Of a stretch of 64,000 nt of DNA, positions 59,791 to 64,000 are shown piece after piece. Position numbers and translations under genes: made by a program. The stretch's first letter is position 1, and the number at the start of each line of letters is the position of its first letter. The notes beneath the pieces are model-generated. The model was not told where the DNA came from. It was given only the letters and a program-made list of their open reading frames with translations, and did no database searches. The stretch comes from Epiperipatus broadwayi (Eukaryota; Onychophora; Udeonychophora; Euonychophora; Peripatidae), in the NCBI GenBank assembly GCA_028023455.1, contig JAQFVV010006740.1:143501-207500 (forward strand), read 5' to 3'.

Positions 59791-60683
59791 GTTTATTAAT
59801 TATTATGGCAATTTCATGTTTTTGTGCACATCTACATGTGGTTAATAATTATATCACATTTATTCATGCATATCCGAATTCTTTTTTCATTTATTTTATA
59901 AGTAGAATTGCTATTTAGTAGCGCTAAAAGTCTTAGTTCACCATGATTTAGTTAAAATGCACAGTATGTAGTATTCAAACTATAAAAATGCACAATATGT
60001 TTTTAGTATACAAACAATAAAAATACTTGAAAAGAATGAATAAAAATGATAACAGTTCACTAATAAATGACTGAAGGATAAAGAAGGTAAAAAATGATTT
60101 TCCTATTTTAACTCAAATGATTATCCCACTTTATATTATTTTTTTATCTTTTTAATCTGTCAGACCATGTCTATACTTCTGATCATATCACATTCAGAGA
60201 TTAGGTAAGTAGATGATATTAGTGGATGAATGGACTATTATTATATACTTATTCAAGTACATGTGTGTATGTGGTTATTTCAAATAACTCACAGTAGGCA
60301 AATATATCTCGGTAATGAGCTAAATAGATTCTTTTCATTAATGTAGGTCTTCATATTTTTTTGCATCTTATTTTATTTATATTTAAGATTGCTATTAGTC
60401 ATGTGCATATAAATATTTTAAGAGAAATTAGACTGGTCACGAGGCAAGTAATTAGGAATATACTTGGATTTTTTAACTATTTGAAAAGCTTCTGACTCTG
60501 TTTAAAATTGAACTTGAATTAAAAGGCAAATCTGTCTCCCTAGGTTTACTATATTTTGTGACTTCTATTGTCCATAATTATTAAAATTGAATTGCTAAAA
60601 CGCTGATTAAAATAATAAATGAATGATTTAAAAAAAAACCTCAAAATGTGATAAAAGCTAAAAAAAAAAAACATTTTCGTCAA
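59791..60683. other. AT-rich non-coding stretch
   Basis: Nothing recognisable. Confidence 0.4.
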
Positions 60684-60775
60684 GCGTTGGTGGTTGAGTG
60701 GTCAGCACAGTTGCCTTACAAGCAGTTGTTGCAAGTTCGCTTCCCGGCCGCTGCTTTGACACAGGGAATAAAAAA
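60684..60775 (+). mobile_element. tRNA-Gly-derived SINE
   Basis: The head GCGTTGGTGGTTGAGTGGTC, the anticodon loop CTTACAA, and GCAAGTTCGCTTCCCGGCCG with the B-box, then CTGCTTTGACACAGGG. It lacks the extra GGTTAGCGGGTT segment of the 17.2 and 27.2 kb copies. No target duplication found. Confidence 0.82.
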
Positions 60776-60961
60776 CAACTTTATTTTAATCGAATTGCAT
60801 TCACATATAATTATTCGCTCATAATTATGCTAAATATATCATAAGCATGGCATCTTCCTTAGCAATAGTTAAGAATTTGTATTACAGGTGTATTTTTGTC
60901 TTATAGAAATTCGTAGACCTCCCAGCTAAGAATAATCGAATTTCCATTTACCGATAAATAA

Positions 60962-61204
60962 TTGGATGGAAAGCTTCGTTGGTTAAAAGTGGACGATCTG
61001 GGAGAAGGGGGATTCTCAACAATGGGAGGGGGTCTACTAGGATTTGTATTTTATGTCATGGGCTTGACCGTCTTTTACATTCTCAATATATATTTAAATA
61101 ATGATGACTATTTAAATAAAAATGGTATATTGTCGACTTACAAATGGTTCACACATTTTCAAAATCTAAATTTAACCCAAGCATTCCCAACTGTCTGCTT
61201 TTAA
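60962..61204 (+). CDS. Unrecognised 80-codon frame with a possible membrane segment
   Basis: The frame starts at a TTG directly after a stop and lies in the least AT-rich stretch of the right third of the window. It has a polar start (DGKLRWLKVDDLGEGG), then GGGLLGFVFYVMGLTVFYIL, hydrophobic enough for a membrane helix, then a polar tail. I do not recognise a family. A TTGTCTTATAG sequence upstream (60896-60906) could be a splice acceptor, but the frame it would open into stops at once. It may be an exon fragment, an old element or chance. Confidence 0.2.
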   Translation: MDGKLRWLKVDDLGEGGFSTMGGGLLGFVFYVMGLTVFYILNIYLNNDDYLNKNGILSTYKWFTHFQNLNLTQAFPTVCF

Positions 61205-61930
61205 AAAGATGTCGCTGGGTTAAAAAAAATAATTTTATTTAAATAGTTTGCATGCTGTTAATGTCATCGTCAATTAACTTTTTTATTGACAGAAAATTAT
61301 TATTAAATGACGGCTTTCTTTCCAAAAATAAATAAAAAGTTTTCCGTCAAAACGATAGAAAATTTTCATTGGTGTTTTAAAAAATTTTCAACTGTTTGCA
61401 ATTATAAGTACAAACTATTTACCAGAAATTTGATCCAAAAGTCAAAGTAAGAACTAAATCCAGTTAAGATTACTAATAGCATAATCTTTTCAATGGCGGC
61501 AGTCAGCCGTGAATTTTTAAGCTGTACTATAATTGGGTTCATTGATAAAACTATTTTGGTTAAAATAAGCGTAAAACTATTCGGACAACTTCCATGTTAT
61601 AATTTTATTATTATTATTATTGCTTGTTAATTAAAATGTTAATTTTTTTTATCTGGTCATTATAAATGTAATGTTTAATAAATATTACAAAAAATAAAAC
61701 ATATTTTATAGGTTAATATAATCAACTTCTTATACATATATATATATGTAAATTGTATTAATTTTTCGAAATTTCAAATTCACAACCATATATTTAAATT
61801 AAACTAGATTCGATATAAAAACATCGTTGGTGCAAATAAATATTTTCTTTAATTTAACTTTTGCTAATAGTTTTTATACTAACTTCAGAAGAAAAGAAAT
61901 AGCATTCCTAATAAAAAAAAAGTCGATATC
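61205..61930. other. AT-rich non-coding stretch
   Basis: Nothing recognisable. Confidence 0.4.
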
Positions 61931-62392
61931 ATATATAGCAGGGGTGGCCAACTTTTGTGTTCATAAGGTCTATTTTTTATTTTTAAAATGTGTTGTGATC
62001 GACTTGTTGTCATAGGCGTAGTTTAAGTGGAGGAAGGTGTGAAATACATACTATTTTTATATATCTACCTAATAAAAAATAGCAATTATTTAACGGGCCA
62101 AAAAACTCATGTCCAGGGAAATTAAAGCAACGATATTTATTAATTCAAATTAGCTACATTAAATCAGTATTAAAAATATTATTTTCAATAATGATACGGC
62201 TTAGTGGACTTCCCCTATCTAGAATTGGAAAAAAATTTAGAACAAAAAAAAAAAAAACTTGAAAATCTTGACTTAATTTGTTTCACTCATTACCCGACAG
62301 CTCTTGCCGGATTGGCCTCGCGATCGACCAAAAATGGCTTTGCGATTGACCAGTGGATCACGATCGACTTGTTGGACACCCCTGATATATAG
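61931..62392. mobile_element. hAT-type MITE with perfect 8-bp target duplication
   Basis: Element 61939-62384 (446 bp) begins CAGGGGTGGCCAAC and ends GTTGGACACCCCTG, a terminal inverted repeat with one mismatch in 14. ATATATAG at 61931-61938 and 62385-62392 is the 8-bp duplication typical of hAT transposons. The subterminal motif GATCGAC occurs several times near both ends (61998, 62323, 62363), the kind of repeat bound by hAT transposases. No transposase is encoded; it would be moved in trans. Confidence 0.92.
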
Positions 62393-63559
62393 TATGTCAA
62401 GAAACTTTACACTGAACTATATAGTAATAAAATACAAGAATACAAAATAGTTAAATCAATTGCAAAAATCATTTGCAATGTCAAGCAGATTAAATCAAGA
62501 GATAAGGTATGTAATTAAATGTGTGTATATATAAATATATAATAGATACAAAGTTGTATTTGAAGTAACTAAATGATAAAAAAAACAACCACTTGTTTGT
62601 GGAAAAAAATTGGAAAAAAAATATATATTAAAAATTACTGGCCTATCAGACATTTTTCATTCTTTATACGATTTTCACTAAAATTATTACGAATTGTTTA
62701 TCAACCAAAAAACGTTGAATTTAAAAATTATTATATCATATCTAACTATTATCAGAACTAAAAAAAAAAACAAATAATAAGTATAAGGCGTCATCTTGAA
62801 TTGGATTTAAAGAATATAAAAAAAGCAATGATCTCTAAAAATATTTCTGCAGTCACTAGTTTTGGAAAATCAGCATTTAAACCAATAGTGGGCAATCTTT
62901 TTATATTTGCGACAACCTTCCTTCACCAAAAATTTGTACCGAACTATTATTTGTTTTTATTATGCTTAAATTATAATTACACTATGTAAAGAAATTCATA
63001 ATAAAATGTTAGTAGTTTTAATTAATATACTATAATTTATTCCCTAAAATTTACGATTTGAAATGAAGTCTTTAAAATAAATTGGATACTTACAAAAAAA
63101 AAAAAACGGTATCTACCATTACAATTTGGTATTTTCAAGCCATTTGTCCCTTTTTAAAAATTAAATTATAAAAAAAAAATATCACTATTAAAAACTCAAG
63201 ATTTTTTTTAAAAATTTCACCATCAACAATTTTTATGCGATCCCTTGAGATGTCATGATCGGTGGGTTGTGCACCACTGACATAGACTTAGAATATTATG
63301 AAATTTGAACTAATATTTAACAAAATTCAAAAACAATCATTAAGATTCATGGCGATTCTATGAAAAAATTAATATTGATAAGAGCGCATAACAGTATTAT
63401 TCCATTTCTATATATATTTAATAGAAATTTTAAAAATTTATTTAGAGGATTAAAATAGGAAGTTAAGATAATAAATGAGACTTGCTTTAAATAACCTAGC
63501 TTTTATAGCTGGAATGATTTTTTTTTTTAAATAATGCTTCAGAAAAAAAAAACAAAAAA
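62393..63559. other. AT-rich stretch, possibly holding a decayed hAT-like end
   Basis: CAGTGGTGCACAACCCACCG (read on the minus strand at 63284-63265) looks like a hAT terminus, and TAGTGGGCAATC (62887) could be its partner, but no 8-bp duplication is found. The 62-codon frames at 62573 and 62801 have no motif. Confidence 0.3.
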
Positions 63560-63760
63560 AATAGAATCGAAAATAATACTATAAATATTATTGACAAAAG
63601 TGAAATCAATATAGATGAAATTAAGTATAAAACTTTGTTTGGATAGAGTACTTTTGGTAGAAATAATGATAAAAATGTGCTTATGTACTTTAAAAGTAAG
63701 TGTATAAAACTAGACTTAATAAATAATCAAATTATTTTTTTGCTTAGAAGATCATAATTG
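63560..63760 (+). pseudogene. Possible coding remnant
   Basis: One plus-strand frame is open apart from a single TAG: ENNTINIIDKSEINIDEIKY, stop, STFGRNNDKNVLMYFKSK. It is low-complexity and I do not recognise it; chance is quite possible in AT-rich DNA. Confidence 0.15.
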
Positions 63761-64000
63761 AGTTTGAGGACCATGATGCATAGACCTTGAATTCCAGTTT
63801 TCCACACTCCAGATTACCAAACCATGCATGCATGTATTTTAGTAATGCACAGAGGAATTAATAATTAATGATTGTATATAAATCTTAAACATGGGTCCTC
63901 AAGAGAAAAGCAATACAGAGACTTCAGATACGTTAGGATGTATGAGAAGATATTTAAAGTAAAAGATATGGATGAAAGGAATATTATCAAAGAAATAAAA

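Noticed and set aside
62887-63284. Candidate hAT element between TAGTGGGCAATC and the mirrored CAGTGGTGCACAAC
   Set aside because: Termini match poorly and the 8 bases flanking each side differ, so an insertion cannot be supported.

Overview
The window is very AT-rich animal nuclear DNA from non-genic or deep intronic sequence. I find no intact protein-coding gene. No open reading frame exceeds about 160 codons, and every recognisable protein match is to a decayed mobile element. The combination of a Penelope-like element, RTE-type and CR1/L2-type LINE relics, a Ty3/gypsy relic, a tRNA-Gly-derived SINE family, a hAT MITE and long (TA)n/(TTA)n microsatellites points to an AT-rich invertebrate metazoan. 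I cannot name the species.

Layout. 1-11 kb: AT-rich sequence with a Gag-like CCHC fragment (1.1 kb) and a LINE reverse-transcriptase relic (2.7-3.3 kb). 11.2-14.3 kb: first copy of a 3.1 kb dispersed repeat, whose second copy is at 47.4-50.5 kb. 16-18 kb: two tRNA-Gly SINE copies. 18.6-18.9 kb: a short element carrying a hammerhead-ribozyme-like core. 19.7-21.9 kb: a degenerate Ty3/gypsy element with both LTR edges, Gag zinc knuckle, protease and integrase tail. 22.6-23.5 and 30.1-31.0 kb: two oppositely oriented copies of an unclassified composite repeat of about 0.9 kb. 25.6-26.6 kb: an RTE tail, then an 828 bp MITE. 31.2-32.1 kb: another hammerhead-element fragment, then a longer RTE fragment. 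37.9-39.2 kb: three hammerhead-bearing units, two in tandem and one inverted. 41.4-42.8 kb: a 5'-truncated Penelope-like element (reverse transcriptase plus GIY-YIG endonuclease), with a second 3' fragment at 44.1 kb. 51-60 kb: short inverted-repeat elements, SINE-like copies and a 288 bp fold-back. 61.9-62.4 kb: a 446 bp hAT MITE with a perfect 8 bp target duplication.

The most interesting signal is the hammerhead family at 18.7, 31.3, 38.0, 38.4 and 39.1 kb. Across the copies one can see the CTGATGA box, a stem II, a GAA(A) box, a very short stem III and a two-part stem I, in type I hammerhead order. Each copy also carries a tRNA-like B-box next to the ribozyme. This resembles retrozymes and hammerhead SINEs, which are thought to depend on Penelope-type machinery, and a Penelope relic lies 2-3 kb away. 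Every copy here has at least one damaged core or stem position, so none is expected to be fully active.

The autonomous elements (LINE, RTE, gypsy, Penelope) are all broken. The short elements (SINE, hammerhead units, MITEs) are non-autonomous and would have used such machinery in trans.
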